Of a DNA stretch of 64,000 nt, positions 34,036 through 43,116 are shown one piece after another; position 1 is the first letter of the stretch, and the number at the start of each line of letters is the position of its first letter. Under the pieces are notes generated by a model. The model worked only from the letters and a program-made list of their open reading frames with translations. It did not search any database and was not told the DNA's origin. The DNA is taken from NCBI GenBank assembly GCA_938028705.1, contig CALIZI010000130.1, positions 1 through 64,000 on the forward strand. The letters run 5' to 3'. A program made the position numbers and the translations under genes. The stretch is from an uncultured Saprospiraceae bacterium (lineage in GTDB: Bacteria; Bacteroidota; Bacteroidia; Chitinophagales; Saprospiraceae).

Positions 34036-34222
34036 TTGGACTTTGGACAAAATGGGAACTAGGGAATTGGGAAACTTGGTTTAAAAGCGTAATTCATTGA
34101 TAATCAATTGAATGAGTTTTATTAATAAAATAAAACATGTAATTAATTGTTTTTTGTAAAAATCTAAAAAAGAGGGAATTACCTAATTTCCCAATTTCCC
34201 AATTTCCTTTGTCCAAAGTCTA
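34036..34222. repeat. ~187-bp palindromic element with GACTTTGGACAAA ends
   Basis: Left end TTGGACTTTGGACAAAATGG, right end CCTTTGTCCAAAGTCTAA, inner GGGAACTAGGGAATTGGGAA against TTTCCCAATTTCCCAATTTC. The first 150 bp are near-identical to 13941-14139 including TTTTTTGTAAAAATCTAAAA. Located upstream of the peroxiredoxin gene. Confidence 0.88.
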
Positions 34223-34290
34223 ATACAACAAAATTAATGAATTTTATTAAATATAAAGTAATTGTTTGTAATGTTTATTTTGGTATGTAT

Positions 34291-34326
34291 GAAAAAAAGT
34301 CGTTCCATTCGGAACGACCTTTTTTC
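34291..34326. terminator. Bidirectional intrinsic terminator
   Basis: AAAAAAAGTCGTTCC, loop ATTC, GGAACGACCTTTTTT; perfect 8-bp GC stem between A and T tracts. It follows the TonB-dependent receptor gene on the minus strand. Confidence 0.85.
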
Positions 34327-34393
34327 GTAATCAGCAATTCATTCAATTGATTGCAAATACCATGAACCATGAACTAACAACCATGAACGAATA

Positions 34394-37273
34394 CTATTTT
34401 CCTGCTAATTTATAATTTACTCTTGCATAAATATAACGTCCGTTATAACCAAGTGGGAATGTACCGCCGTATTGGAAGATACCACCGAAAGCGGTGTCTT
34501 TACGTGCTTTGTCCGGATAAATATCCAATAGGTTGTTTGCGCCAAGTGATACGCGCAAGCCATCTACAACTTGGTAAGAGAGTTCTAAATCCGTGCGGAT
34601 TTTGGGTGTGTACTCTTGCATGACAAGATTGCCCAAGTCATTAAAGTTTGCCCAAGTGATTTTACCGAAGCGAACATTTTTGAGAATCGCACTGAAGTCG
34701 CCAACTTTATAGTCAATCATTAAATTGAATACATTAGAAGGTGTACCTTTTTCCAAACGGGTAATTTGCATATCACCAAATACCGGAATATCTGTAAATG
34801 CTGCAATTTCGTCGGGAGTAGGAAGGAATCTGCTACCGTCGGCATTTTCCTCTACATTAGTAACTGATGTATTGTTAAAATTACCGGAAAGGATGAAGCG
34901 AACTCTGCTATTGTCATTGATAGGCAAACCGTAACGCAAAATAATATCAAGTCCTGTTGTGCTGGTATTTAGGGCATTCGTAAAATACGTTGCAGCACCT
35001 GCACGAATACCTTGTGTAAGGAGATAATCGGCGAGTGCGTCACCTCTAAATTGCTCTGATAGGATGATACGATCGCGCACTGCAATATTATAAGCATCTA
35101 CTGTAAGGGCAAATTGACCGGAATTGTAGGTCACACCACCACTAAGATTGACAGATTTTTCTGCCTCAAGTGGTTTTGCACCAAGTGCTTCGGCTACATT
35201 ACCTTCTCCGTCGTCGCGGAATGGGAAGACACCCGTTTCGACCAACTCCGTTCCGAAAGTCGTTGTTTGGATAGCGGTATAATTACCTTGTGCCAATGAA
35301 GGCGCACGGAAGCCTGTACTCGCTGCCGCTCTAACGGCAAAACCTTCTGCAATTTCATATCTACCCACTACTTTTCCGGTCAATGTACCACCAAAATCAG
35401 AGTAATTTTCAAAGCGACCCGCTACACCAAGTGTAAAGGCATCGGTAATATCTGTTTCAACATCTGCATACAGACCGAAGTTACTACGGCTTTGGTCAAC
35501 AGCAGTTTTCCAACCCGGAAAGCACTGACAACCTGCACTTGCGCCCTTTCCTTGATCTGGTCCGTCTTGGATACCGCCTGAAATATCATTACCATCGTAA
35601 TAAGAAGTGATTTCGCCTTGTTCCATTTGATAATTTTCACTTCTAAACTCTGCGCCTACGGCAAAGTTGAGCGGACTGGCAAAAGCCCCCACGTCAATAC
35701 CACGACTGACATCCAAATTGGTAATTCGCTGATTGAATACCAATGTACCGTCATACATTTCTGTTTTTTGCTCTACACCATCAGGGAAAGTATATTGTCC
35801 GATGTCACCCAAAGAAGTATTATGGGTGTTTTTCATATCTAATCTAAAACGATTGCCACCTACGACCTGACTCAAATCCCAGTTCCAGCCCGAAATCTGA
35901 CCTTTTACACCAATCGTACCGGAGAAATCCGTCAAAGTAGGTGCAATTAAAGGCAGGAAGCCATCAGGATATAAAGCACGGGTAGTCCGATTGTCCAATG
36001 AACGGCGATAGAAACAACCCGATTCACCTTTTCTTTGGCTGAGACCCGCAAAACCATAAGCCGTTACATTTCCAACAGGAACTTCAGCATTTAGAAAACC
36101 GCTAATATCTTGAAAATCAGCATCACCCCAACGGTGGTGCAAACGGTCAATCGTGGCTTCGCGCGAATCGAGCGTACCCAATGTATCTGTGTAAAGATAC
36201 TGACGGCGATTATCCACACCATCTCTGTCCGTTGGGTTTTGTTTACGGTATTGAAGGCTAACATTTACTACACCACCATCGCCGATAGCAAAACCTTTAC
36301 TGGCATTGAGGTCTATTCTTTGTCCATCTGAGATACCTACATTTTCAACTTCTTCTGTCCAATTTGTAATATAATCGCCTGTACTTGGGTCAAGAATAGA
36401 ACCGTTGGCATTAAGTATGTCTTGGTTGCCCAAGCCGTCAAAAAGTCCTTCGTCAGCATTATAACCACGCTCCATTGTAGTGACGTGTGTACCTACATTG
36501 AGACCGATATTCAAATCCGTATCTTTTTTCAAGACTACATTGATGACACCTGCAATGGCATCTGAGCCATATTGTGCCGCCGCACCATCGCGCAAGACCT
36601 CAATACGCTCCACCGAAGAAGCAGGAATGGCATTCATATCCACACCCGTAGAACCACGACCTACCGTACCGTTGACGTGTACAAGCGCATTGGTATGTCG
36701 GCGTTTTCCATTGACAAGTACCAGCACTTGGTCAGGGCCCAAACCACGCAAAGTTGCGATACGAAAGTGGTCACTACCATCACTGATAGATTGCTTGGGC
36801 GCACTATAAGAAGGCACAAGCATCTGCAACACTTCGACAGTTTGTGTAGCACCCGTAGCTTGTATTTCTTCGGCATTGATGACATCAATCGGTACAGGCG
36901 AATCGACCACAAGGCGGTCTTTTCTACGTCCCATAATCACAACTTCCTGCATACCGACAGCATCTTCACCAAGCGAAATATCAACGGTATTGGTCGCACC
37001 TGATGCCACCGTAATCGTCTGTACGTCAGTAGCATAACCAAGATAATCGAATTGGAAAGTATATGTTCCGGCGGGTACTTGAAGTGCGTAATTTCCATTA
37101 ATATCGGAAATTGTACCTGTACCGAGTTCGACACAGCGGACTGTACCGCCAATGACAGCCTGACCGGTTTCGTCGGTCATCACACCGGATACCGTGCCTT
37201 TTTGAGCAAAAAGCCCACCTGCCAATAGGAGCATTGCCAGTAAGCAAGTGAATGTTCGTAATGTACTTTTCAT
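34394..37273 (-). CDS. TonB-dependent outer-membrane receptor
   Basis: 959 residues. A signal peptide (1-23, ending GGLFAQ) is followed by a carboxypeptidase-regulatory-like domain (25-110: GTVSGVMTDETGQAVIGGTV) typical of Bacteroidota, then the plug domain (about 120-245: VEVLQMLVPSYSAPKQS, RGLGPDQVLVLVNGKRRH, IERIEVLRDGAAAQYGSDAI) and a 22-strand barrel ending in an aromatic strand (YIYARVNYKLAGK). No SusD partner lies next to it, so it is a stand-alone receptor rather than a Sus-type glycan pair; a siderophore, vitamin B12 or peptide ligand is possible. Monocistronic with its own terminator. Confidence 0.95.
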   Translation of the reverse strand: MKSTLRTFTCLLAMLLLAGGLFAQKGTVSGVMTDETGQAVIGGTVRCVELGTGTISDINGNYALQVPAGTYTFQFDYLGYATDVQTITVASGATNTVDISLGEDAVGMQEVVIMGRRKDRLVVDSPVPIDVINAEEIQATGATQTVEVLQMLVPSYSAPKQSISDGSDHFRIATLRGLGPDQVLVLVNGKRRHTNALVHVNGTVGRGSTGVDMNAIPASSVERIEVLRDGAAAQYGSDAIAGVINVVLKKDTDLNIGLNVGTHVTTMERGYNADEGLFDGLGNQDILNANGSILDPSTGDYITNWTEEVENVGISDGQRIDLNASKGFAIGDGGVVNVSLQYRKQNPTDRDGVDNRRQYLYTDTLGTLDSREATIDRLHHRWGDADFQDISGFLNAEVPVGNVTAYGFAGLSQRKGESGCFYRRSLDNRTTRALYPDGFLPLIAPTLTDFSGTIGVKGQISGWNWDLSQVVGGNRFRLDMKNTHNTSLGDIGQYTFPDGVEQKTEMYDGTLVFNQRITNLDVSRGIDVGAFASPLNFAVGAEFRSENYQMEQGEITSYYDGNDISGGIQDGPDQGKGASAGCQCFPGWKTAVDQSRSNFGLYADVETDITDAFTLGVAGRFENYSDFGGTLTGKVVGRYEIAEGFAVRAAASTGFRAPSLAQGNYTAIQTTTFGTELVETGVFPFRDDGEGNVAEALGAKPLEAEKSVNLSGGVTYNSGQFALTVDAYNIAVRDRIILSEQFRGDALADYLLTQGIRAGAATYFTNALNTSTTGLDIILRYGLPINDNSRVRFILSGNFNNTSVTNVEENADGSRFLPTPDEIAAFTDIPVFGDMQITRLEKGTPSNVFNLMIDYKVGDFSAILKNVRFGKITWANFNDLGNLVMQEYTPKIRTDLELSYQVVDGLRVSLGANNLLDIYPDKARKDTAFGGIFQYGGTFPLGYNGRYIYARVNYKLAGK

Positions 37274-37477
37274 ACGTAAGAAAATTTAATAGTTAGTAAT
37301 TTGTTTTATATAAAAATGGCTTGTTTTGTCATATTTAAATGGTAAATGTACATCAAAATTTATTTGAATTTCAACAAATTGTTGTTAAAATTATAGAATG
37401 ACTTTATGTATTTATTGTGAAAAAAATAATGCAATTAGATGTTTTGGGGTGCAAGACAAATTTTTAACCAACCCATA

Positions 37478-37771
37478 CCGACGGCTTTAGCCAACCTGTG
37501 CGATTAAAATAAGTTGAGACTTGCAAATCGACTTTTTGCGATAAAGGTACGTTAGTACCGCCCCTGTTTGTAGCAAAATAATCCCCAAAATCTCCTAAGC
37601 TCCGTAGGAGCGGCACTGTTTATACATTTAACGGTGTCGGTGCTACGCACCTTGATAGGTTTTGCTTGGGTTTTTACTACAAACAGGGTCGATGCTAACG
37701 CATCTTGAACGACATAAAGCGAAATTCCACCGCTTACTATTTTAATCGCACAGGTTGACTTTAGCCGTCGC
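37478..37771. repeat. ~290-bp element, copy A (CCTGTGCGATTAAAAT ends)
   Basis: The terminal inverted repeats are about 33 bp: GACGGCTTTAGCCAACCTGT plus GCGATTAAAAT, and at the right ATTTTAATCGCACAGGTTGA plus CTTTAGCCGTC. Internal palindromes: CTCCGTAGGAGCGGCAC, GGTGCTACGCACC, ACCCTGTTTGTAG / CTACAAACAGGG. A second copy follows after 19 bp. Confidence 0.9.
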
Positions 37772-37790
37772 GGGAAATTGCCGGATCACT

Positions 37791-38080
37791 TGACGGTTAA
37801 AGTTGACCTGTGCGATTAAAATGAGTTGAGATTTACAAATCAACTTTTTGCGATAAAGGTACGTTAGTACCGACCCTGTTTGTAGCAAAATAATCCCTAA
37901 AATCTCCTAAGCTCCGTAGGAGCGGCACTGTTTGTACATTTAACGGTGTCGGTGCTACGCACCTTGATAGATTTTGCTTGGGTTTTACTACAAACAGGGT
38001 CGATGCTAACGCATCTTGAATGGCATAAAGCGGAATTTTACCGCCCACTATTTTAATCGCACAGTTCGGCTAAAGTCGTC
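37791..38080. repeat. ~290-bp element, copy B
   Basis: About 93% identical to copy A (37478-37771) and in the same orientation. The inverted ends are slightly worn (TTGACGGTTAAAGTTGACCT; CACAGTTCGGCTAAAGTCGT). An open frame of 71 codons at 37833-38048 exists on the minus strand but is a by-product of the repeat. Confidence 0.9.
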
Positions 38081-38154
38081 AGTACAGTATCATTTCAGCG
38101 TAAAATTAAAAATTTGTCCTGCACCCACATAGAACTACAACACTAAGAACTTTT

Positions 38155-38330
38155 TACGAACTAACGAGGTCTTTTTTTATTTTAAAAATGCCTTTGCTCG
38201 ACACCCTAGCGTGGTGCTTCCAGCCTGCGCCTTGCGTTTAAACGATACGAGGTCAGTGCATTATAGTTTTCAGGTATCCATATTCGTTTTTCACGCTCGG
38301 TGCTAAATATGCGGACATGCAGAATACCTC
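38155..38330. repeat. Element with TTTATTTTAAAAATGC ... GCTAAATATG(T/C)GGA
   Basis: Family of three copies: this one, 41998-42180, and an inverted copy at 60313-60500. Shared blocks are CTAACGAGG..TTTTTTTATTTTAAAAA, CGATACGA, and GCTAAATATG.GGA..TGCAGAATA. Followed at 38335-38400 by CACTCTC words, part of which encode the C-terminal end of the next gene. Confidence 0.75.
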
Positions 38331-38371
38331 TCCCAACATACCAAACTCTTCCACTCTCACACTCTCCACTC

Positions 38372-39610
38372 TCACACTCTCCACTCTCTCCCCACTCTCA
38401 CCAACGAAGCCAACAAAAGCACCATAAAATGAACGGCAATAACTCGGTAGCGCATCATCGTTCCCGAATTGGAGACCAAAATACCGATAAGAGCCAGGTT
38501 GCTCAAAGCATAAAACAACAAAAACAACTGAACAGGATGCCAGGTATGATTTTTTTTACATCGAATAATCACCAAAACTGCAAACAACCACACCAACAAA
38601 ATACTCACCGACGAAACGATTTGTAAAGCCCCCGAAGCATCCCACAAAAAAGGGCGAAGTGTAGCATTCACCAAGCCTGCGGGAAGGGTAGCGGCGATAC
38701 CTTGCAAAGAAGCATCGAGCGGCACTGCACCGAAATCAGAACCGCCATGTTCTGCCAGAAACAGCCATTGCCGTTGTGCCAGTATTTCATAAATATTGAA
38801 AGGTAAAAAAGGAGCAATCACGACCATAGCGATGATACCTACGAGATAAGCCACGATGAATTTTTGAGGAGCATATTTCGGATATTTCGAGGTGTAAAAT
38901 AAAAGTATCAGTGCAGGAAGTAGCAGTAAAAGCAAATAATTTCGGAACAGCAATATCAAGCCTAATCCAATGATTAACAACAAGATATGTTTCAATGAAG
39001 TTTTATTGGTAAGTCGGCAAACAGCTAAGATACAACAACTCAATCCGAGATAGACCATACCTTCTTTATAAATTCCACCTGTCCAAAAAAGCAAAGTAGG
39101 CGTAAAAAAAACAAGTCCGTACAGCCAGTAATCGGGCATCAGTCGAAGCGGCTGCAACACCCGATAAAAATTTAATCCGGCAAGCAGCATCAGAAATGCC
39201 ATCAACAAAACATGCACACTATAATAGCCACCCGAAACAAGATGTAACAAGGCATTGAACCGACAAAAAGCATAAGATCCCAGATGATCCCAACACTCGG
39301 TATGATAAGCGTATTTGTAAATCGGCGTATCCACAAAACCACCATTTTTACCAAAAACCAAACGCAAATAATACCAAGGATTTTCCCACAGCGACTGATA
39401 AATGACCTTTCCGCCTTTAAAATATTTGTAGGCATCGCCACCACCATACAGCCGCTGCTGTACAAGTACGTAAAGCAGACCCGCCACTATTTTCGCTACA
39501 CCTGCAAACACGACCATAGCACCTGTCAATCCGGCAACATGAAAGCCCTTGAATCGGAAAATACTCCAAATCAAGAGAATAGCAAGTATGGTGAAAATAA
39601 TATATTCCAT
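38372..39610 (-). CDS. Polytopic membrane protein, possibly glycan polymerase-like
   Basis: 412 residues from the ATG at 39610 (MEYIIF). A longer frame to 39658 exists, but its first 16 codons fall in CTCTACA-word repeat DNA, so I reject it. There are about ten membrane segments with a large periplasmic loop (GGDAYKYFKGGKVIYQSL) and the motif FWTGGIYKEGM (about 185). The topology and the GDAxxY motif recall EpsG/Wzy-like polymerases or DPM-type glycosyltransferases, and the divergently transcribed neighbour is a WecA/TagO-type enzyme, so a role in surface polysaccharide is plausible. No firm family. The C-terminus (VRVGREWRV) is partly read from CACTCTC repeat DNA. Confidence 0.75.
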   Translation of the reverse strand: MEYIIFTILAILLIWSIFRFKGFHVAGLTGAMVVFAGVAKIVAGLLYVLVQQRLYGGGDAYKYFKGGKVIYQSLWENPWYYLRLVFGKNGGFVDTPIYKYAYHTECWDHLGSYAFCRFNALLHLVSGGYYSVHVLLMAFLMLLAGLNFYRVLQPLRLMPDYWLYGLVFFTPTLLFWTGGIYKEGMVYLGLSCCILAVCRLTNKTSLKHILLLIIGLGLILLFRNYLLLLLLPALILLFYTSKYPKYAPQKFIVAYLVGIIAMVVIAPFLPFNIYEILAQRQWLFLAEHGGSDFGAVPLDASLQGIAATLPAGLVNATLRPFLWDASGALQIVSSVSILLVWLFAVLVIIRCKKNHTWHPVQLFLLFYALSNLALIGILVSNSGTMMRYRVIAVHFMVLLLASLVRVGREWRV

Positions 39611-39617
39611 TTCTTTG

Positions 39618-39718
39618 ATTAGTGTAGAGTTGAAGAGTATGAGAGTAAAGAGTGACAATTACTCTCGTACTCTTTCATTCTCTACACGCTCAACTCTCAC
39701 ACGCTTTACTCCGTCTCA
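39618..39718. repeat. GAGAGTAAAGAGT-word palindrome
   Basis: Left arm GTGTAGAGTTGAAGAGTATG plus AGAGTAAAGAGTG; right arm TACTCTCGTACTCTTTC plus TCTCTACACGCTCAACTCTC. It lies between two divergent genes, just upstream of the MEYIIF start. Related words at 25647-25844, 29085-29130, 38340-38400 and 60225-60262. Confidence 0.75.
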
Positions 39719-39729
39719 CACTTTTTGAT

Positions 39730-39737
39730 TATATTTG
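39730..39737 (+). promoter_or_regulatory. Possible -7 box TATATTTG
   Basis: TATATTTG fits TAnnTTTG, 84 bases upstream of the WecA-like start and outside the neighbouring repeat. No clear -33 TTG at the ideal spacing. Confidence 0.35.
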
Positions 39738-39820
39738 CGTACAAAAATATTTTTTCGACGTATGAATTATAAAATTACTTAATATTTAGTTCACACATTC
39801 GGACAATTAAGCCTTGCACA

Positions 39821-40870
39821 ATGTACGACGTTATTTTAAGTTTTCTGACTGCATTTTTCATTACTTATCTGGCGATACCTGCAATTATCAATATTGCCCG
39901 CGTCAAAGGATTGGTAGATGAACCCGGCGAGCGACGCTCTCACTCTTCAAGTGTGCCGACACTTGGCGGGATTGCTATTTTTGCGGGAGTTATTTTTTCC
40001 ATTACTTTTTGGACTCCTTTCGTGGTATTCAGCGAACTCCAATACATCCTTTGTGCCTTAATTATCATTTTCCTTATCGGTGCAAAAGACGATATTGTTC
40101 CCCTTTCTCCTTCCAAAAAATTCTTAGGCGAAATTCTCGCTGCTACCATACTCGTTTTTCGTGCCAATGTAAAACTCACCAGCCTTTACGGGGTCTTTGG
40201 TATTTATGATTTGCCGATATGGGCAAGCCTTTCCCTCTCTATTTTTACGATTATTGTCATCATCAATGCCATTAATTTGATTGACGGTATCAATGGACTT
40301 TCGGGTAGTGTCGGCATTGTGATTTCTGTGTCTTTCGGTTGGTGGTTTTATAATATCAATTCGATAGAACTGGCGATTATCGCCTTTGCTTTGGCGGGTG
40401 CATTAGTCGCATTTTTAAAATATAATATTAGTCCTGCAAAAATATTTATGGGCGATACGGGTGCTTTATTGATAGGCTTGGTCTGTTCGATATTAGCCAT
40501 CAAATTCATCGAACTCAACAAAGGATTGACGCACCCAATGGCAATCCAATCCGTGCCTGCCGTAGCCATAGGCGTGATGATTATCCCGCTGTTTGATACC
40601 CTGCGTGTCTTTGCCATTCGCATCTCCAAAGGCAAATCGCCTTTTCATCCCGACCGCAACCACATTCATCATTTGCTGCTCGACATCGGTTTGTCGCACA
40701 TGCAAGCAACAGTCGCATTAGTAATGGTTAATATATTTTTCATCCTCTTTGCCTATAAGTTACAAGCTATTGGCTCATTGCCATTATTACTCATCATGCT
40801 GGCTTTGGCAATTGTTATGTCCTCCGTTTTATTTTTCTATGCAAGGTCAGAACGGCTTAAAGTGGTATAG
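39821..40870 (+). CDS. Undecaprenyl-phosphate sugar-1-phosphate transferase (WecA/TagO type)
   Basis: 349 residues with about ten membrane segments. It has the MraY/WecA signatures LVDEPGERRSHSSSVPTLGG (the nucleotide-sugar loop, about 31-50), LIGAKDD, the catalytic Asp region NAINLIDGINGLSG (148-161), FMGDTGALLIG (about 210) and the cytosolic HIHH motif (DRNHIHHLLLDIG, about 278). It starts lipid-linked glycan synthesis by moving a HexNAc-1-phosphate to undecaprenyl phosphate. Convergent with hemC: a palindrome begins on the last base of its stop codon. It may work with the membrane protein transcribed divergently. Confidence 0.93.
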   Translation: MYDVILSFLTAFFITYLAIPAIINIARVKGLVDEPGERRSHSSSVPTLGGIAIFAGVIFSITFWTPFVVFSELQYILCALIIIFLIGAKDDIVPLSPSKKFLGEILAATILVFRANVKLTSLYGVFGIYDLPIWASLSLSIFTIIVIINAINLIDGINGLSGSVGIVISVSFGWWFYNINSIELAIIAFALAGALVAFLKYNISPAKIFMGDTGALLIGLVCSILAIKFIELNKGLTHPMAIQSVPAVAIGVMIIPLFDTLRVFAIRISKGKSPFHPDRNHIHHLLLDIGLSHMQATVALVMVNIFFILFAYKLQAIGSLPLLLIMLALAIVMSSVLFFYARSERLKVV

Positions 40871-41036
40871 AAATATAAAATGTAGAATGTAAAATAATAA
40901 ATGTAAAAGTGTCAATAGTACGCAAGAAAAACATTTTAACTTTTTGAAAATTTTTATAATAAAAAAATAAAAACACTTCACTCGCACACTATCGACACTT
41001 TTACATTTTACATTTATTATTTTACATTTTACATTT
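40870..41036. repeat. GTAAAATG-word palindrome between convergent stops
   Basis: Left arm GAAATATAAAATGTAGAATG then TAAAATAATAAATGTAAAAG; right arm ACACTTTTACATTTTACATT then TATTTTACATTTTACATTTC. The left arm begins on the last base of the WecA-type TAG; the right arm ends 1 base before the hemC stop. Confidence 0.9.
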
Positions 41037-41037
41037 C

Positions 41038-41928
41038 CTAACTCATCATCCCAACAATATTTTCAGCCAGTTGGTGATGTGTAGCCGACGATGATTTGGC
41101 AAACTTGACACTACCATTCCACTCCTTCGCACTTGCTGCCCAAACATGATAATTACCCAAAGTATCCTGCTCACAATAAGCACCAAGCGGTGCATGACAT
41201 CCTCCGCCGATGAGTTGCAAAATTTTTCGTTCTACATTCGTAGAGCGAGCCACCTTGGGGTCGTGCAGGTGCTGCAATATTCGACGAACACGCTTGTCAT
41301 CTTCGCGGGTCTGATACGCCAATACGCCTTGTGCAGGTGCAGGTGGAAATTCTTTTGGGTTCATTTTAACGACTTGAAAATCAGACAAATCCGCATCCAA
41401 GCGCATCAGTCCGGCAGCGGCGAGTAGGATAGCATCGAAGTCACCGCTTTGCAATTTGGCAAGGCGAGTAGGCACATTTCCACGAATATCTTTAAGCACT
41501 ACATCGGGTCGAAAATCAAGCATCAATGCCTTCCGTCGTGCCGACGATGTGCCGACGATAGCCCCTTTTTTGAGTTTCAACAGTGCCGCATCGTCCACAC
41601 TTTCGGCATTGATAATGAGCCAATCGGCAGGATTTTCACGATAAGAAACCGCAGTGATACACAAGCCTTCGGGCGATTCGGTGGGCAAGTCTTTCATCGA
41701 ATGCACCGCCATATCTATCTCGCCACGCAACAAGGCATCCTCAATTTCTTTCGTAAAAAAACCCTTGCCCTCAATCTTATCAAAACTCAAATGTTGTATC
41801 TTATCTCCTTTGGTTTTGATGATTTGCAGGTCGGCTTCTACACCATATTCTTTGAGTTTCGCCTGCGTATAATGCGCCTGCCAAAGTGCCAGTTTGCTAC
41901 CGCGTGTACCTATCTTGATTTTTTCCAT
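41038..41928 (-). CDS. hemC: Hydroxymethylbilane synthase (porphobilinogen deaminase)
   Basis: 296 residues starting at MEKIKIGTRGS; a longer frame to 41976 reads into ATTCCAA-word repeat DNA and is rejected. The dipyrromethane-cofactor Cys is C244 in GGGCHAPLG; the catalytic Asp is D80 in VHSMKDLP; VGTSSARRKA (125-134) and DIRGNVPTRL (147-156) bind substrate. It polymerises four porphobilinogens to hydroxymethylbilane, an early step of tetrapyrrole synthesis; hemH is at 14.2 kb. Monocistronic; the stop codon directly abuts a palindromic element shared with the convergent WecA-type gene. Confidence 0.96.
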   Translation of the reverse strand: MEKIKIGTRGSKLALWQAHYTQAKLKEYGVEADLQIIKTKGDKIQHLSFDKIEGKGFFTKEIEDALLRGEIDMAVHSMKDLPTESPEGLCITAVSYRENPADWLIINAESVDDAALLKLKKGAIVGTSSARRKALMLDFRPDVVLKDIRGNVPTRLAKLQSGDFDAILLAAAGLMRLDADLSDFQVVKMNPKEFPPAPAQGVLAYQTREDDKRVRRILQHLHDPKVARSTNVERKILQLIGGGCHAPLGAYCEQDTLGNYHVWAASAKEWNGSVKFAKSSSATHHQLAENIVGMMS

Positions 41929-41997
41929 ATTCGCCGCAAAGATACTAAAAAACAAATTCCAAATTCCAAATTCCAAAAATCAAAAAACCGTATCGAA

Positions 41998-42180
41998 TAA
42001 CGAGATCTTTTTTATTTTAAAAAATGCTTTTGCTTGGCACCGTAGCACAGTGCTTTCAGCCTGTGTCGCGTTTGTACGATACGATATTTGTGCTTTATAG
42101 TTTTCATATTCTTTTTTCGGTTCATTACGCCACCGCTAAATATGTGGATAGTTGAATGTTTTGTCCGGCATACAGAAGGT
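41998..42180. repeat. Second copy of the TTTATTTTAAAAATGC family
   Basis: Blocks TAACGAGATCTTTTTTATTT, AAAATGCTTTTGC, GTACGATACGATATT, GCTAAATATGTGGAT and CATACAGAAGG match 38155-38330 in order with about 70% identity. It fills the space between hemC and the tRNA. A neighbouring ATTCCAA-word array lies at 41952-41985. Confidence 0.7.
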
Positions 42181-42192
42181 CGCATCCAAAAC

Positions 42193-42221
42193 AAAAAACC
42201 CTCGCTGCAAAGCAACGAGGG
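42193..42221 (-). terminator. Terminator of the tRNA gene
   Basis: Read on the minus strand: CCCTCGTTGC, loop TTT, GCAGCGAGGG followed by T6. It starts 12 bases after the tRNA 3' end. Confidence 0.85.
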
Positions 42222-42233
42222 AATTTTTATGTG

Positions 42234-42307
<74 letters not shown>

Positions 42308-42495
42308 CTCAATTAGAAATTAGCTAACTGTGTTTTCTTTTTCCGAGTGCAAATTTACGTCTTTAGTATCGTAATAGTCAAATTTTAGGGCAAAAATTTT
42401 GCAATTCTATTTAATAACATGGTGTCTGCCCAAAAAGTTCCGAGTTCAAATGTGTATTTGGATTTTGTTTTTTGGAATTTGGTGCTTGAAATTTG

Positions 42496-42738
42496 TTATT
42501 TATATTTCAGATGCACTTCATCTATCGCGGCGGCAAGTTTATGGTCTTTTTCCGTAACGGTATTTCCTGCATCATGTGTATTGAGCTGGAAATGAACGGT
42601 ATTATACACATTGCTCCAATTGGGATGATGATTTTGCTGCTCGGCATGGAAGGCAACCTCTGTCATAAAAGCAAAGGCTTCGACAAAGTTCTTAAATTTA
42701 AAACTGCGCTGAAGCGCATTATCTTTTTCTGTCCACAT
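42496..42738 (-). CDS. Pterin-4a-carbinolamine dehydratase
   Basis: 80 residues from the ATG at 42738 (MWTEKDN); a longer frame to 42837 would add 33 basic, unsupported residues. The family motif is HHPNWSNVYNTVHFQLNTHD (about 37-56) with a C-terminal VTEKDHKLA. Length and motif match PCD/DCoH enzymes, which dehydrate 4a-hydroxytetrahydropterin. No aromatic amino acid hydroxylase is seen in the window, so the partner gene must lie elsewhere. The downstream region (42452-42500) has ATTCCAA-type words. Monocistronic. Confidence 0.93.
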   Translation of the reverse strand: MWTEKDNALQRSFKFKNFVEAFAFMTEVAFHAEQQNHHPNWSNVYNTVHFQLNTHDAGNTVTEKDHKLAAAIDEVHLKYK

Positions 42739-43116
42739 TATTATCTTTTTTTTAATTTTAAAACAAGGTAGGGAAAGTATGGGGGTTTTTGTGGGCTTAT
42801 GAGTGTTTTTCTTTGAAAAAAATATTGGCATGTTCATCTAAAGTGTCAACCGCTTTTCTAAACATGTCAAAATATTATATTTTATTTATTTTTAATAAAA
42901 TTTAAATAATTGATAATGAGGTATTTGTGAAAATGAACCTAATTTCCCAATTGCCTTAGACTAAAGAAAAGTCTATCTATATTCAAGGTGGGGGTATGCT
43001 GTTGAAGATTTGTCCTATAAGCAATAAGCCGAACTCCAAACAGACTGATAATTAACGAATTAGGTTTATTTTGCAAATTTCCTGATTCTCAGATGTCTGA
43101 CTAAAAACTAGGTCTT
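42739..43116. other. Gene-free gap with mini-palindrome and degenerate repeat words
   Basis: A 42-bp mini-element at 42827-42868 has ends GGCATGTTCATCTAAAG and CTAAACATGTC, the tips of the 1713 and 5542 elements with almost no interior. From 42938 to 43110 lie words such as CCTAATTTCCCAATTGCCTT and AGACTAAAGAAAAGTCT, related to the GACTTTGG palindromes. Confidence 0.6.

Noticed and set aside
37833-38048. 71-codon minus-strand gene
   Set aside because: Lies wholly inside the second ~290-bp repeat copy and is not preserved as a good frame in the first.
41449-42000. 183-codon plus-strand frame opposite hemC
   Set aside because: Antisense shadow of hemC that runs into repeat DNA.
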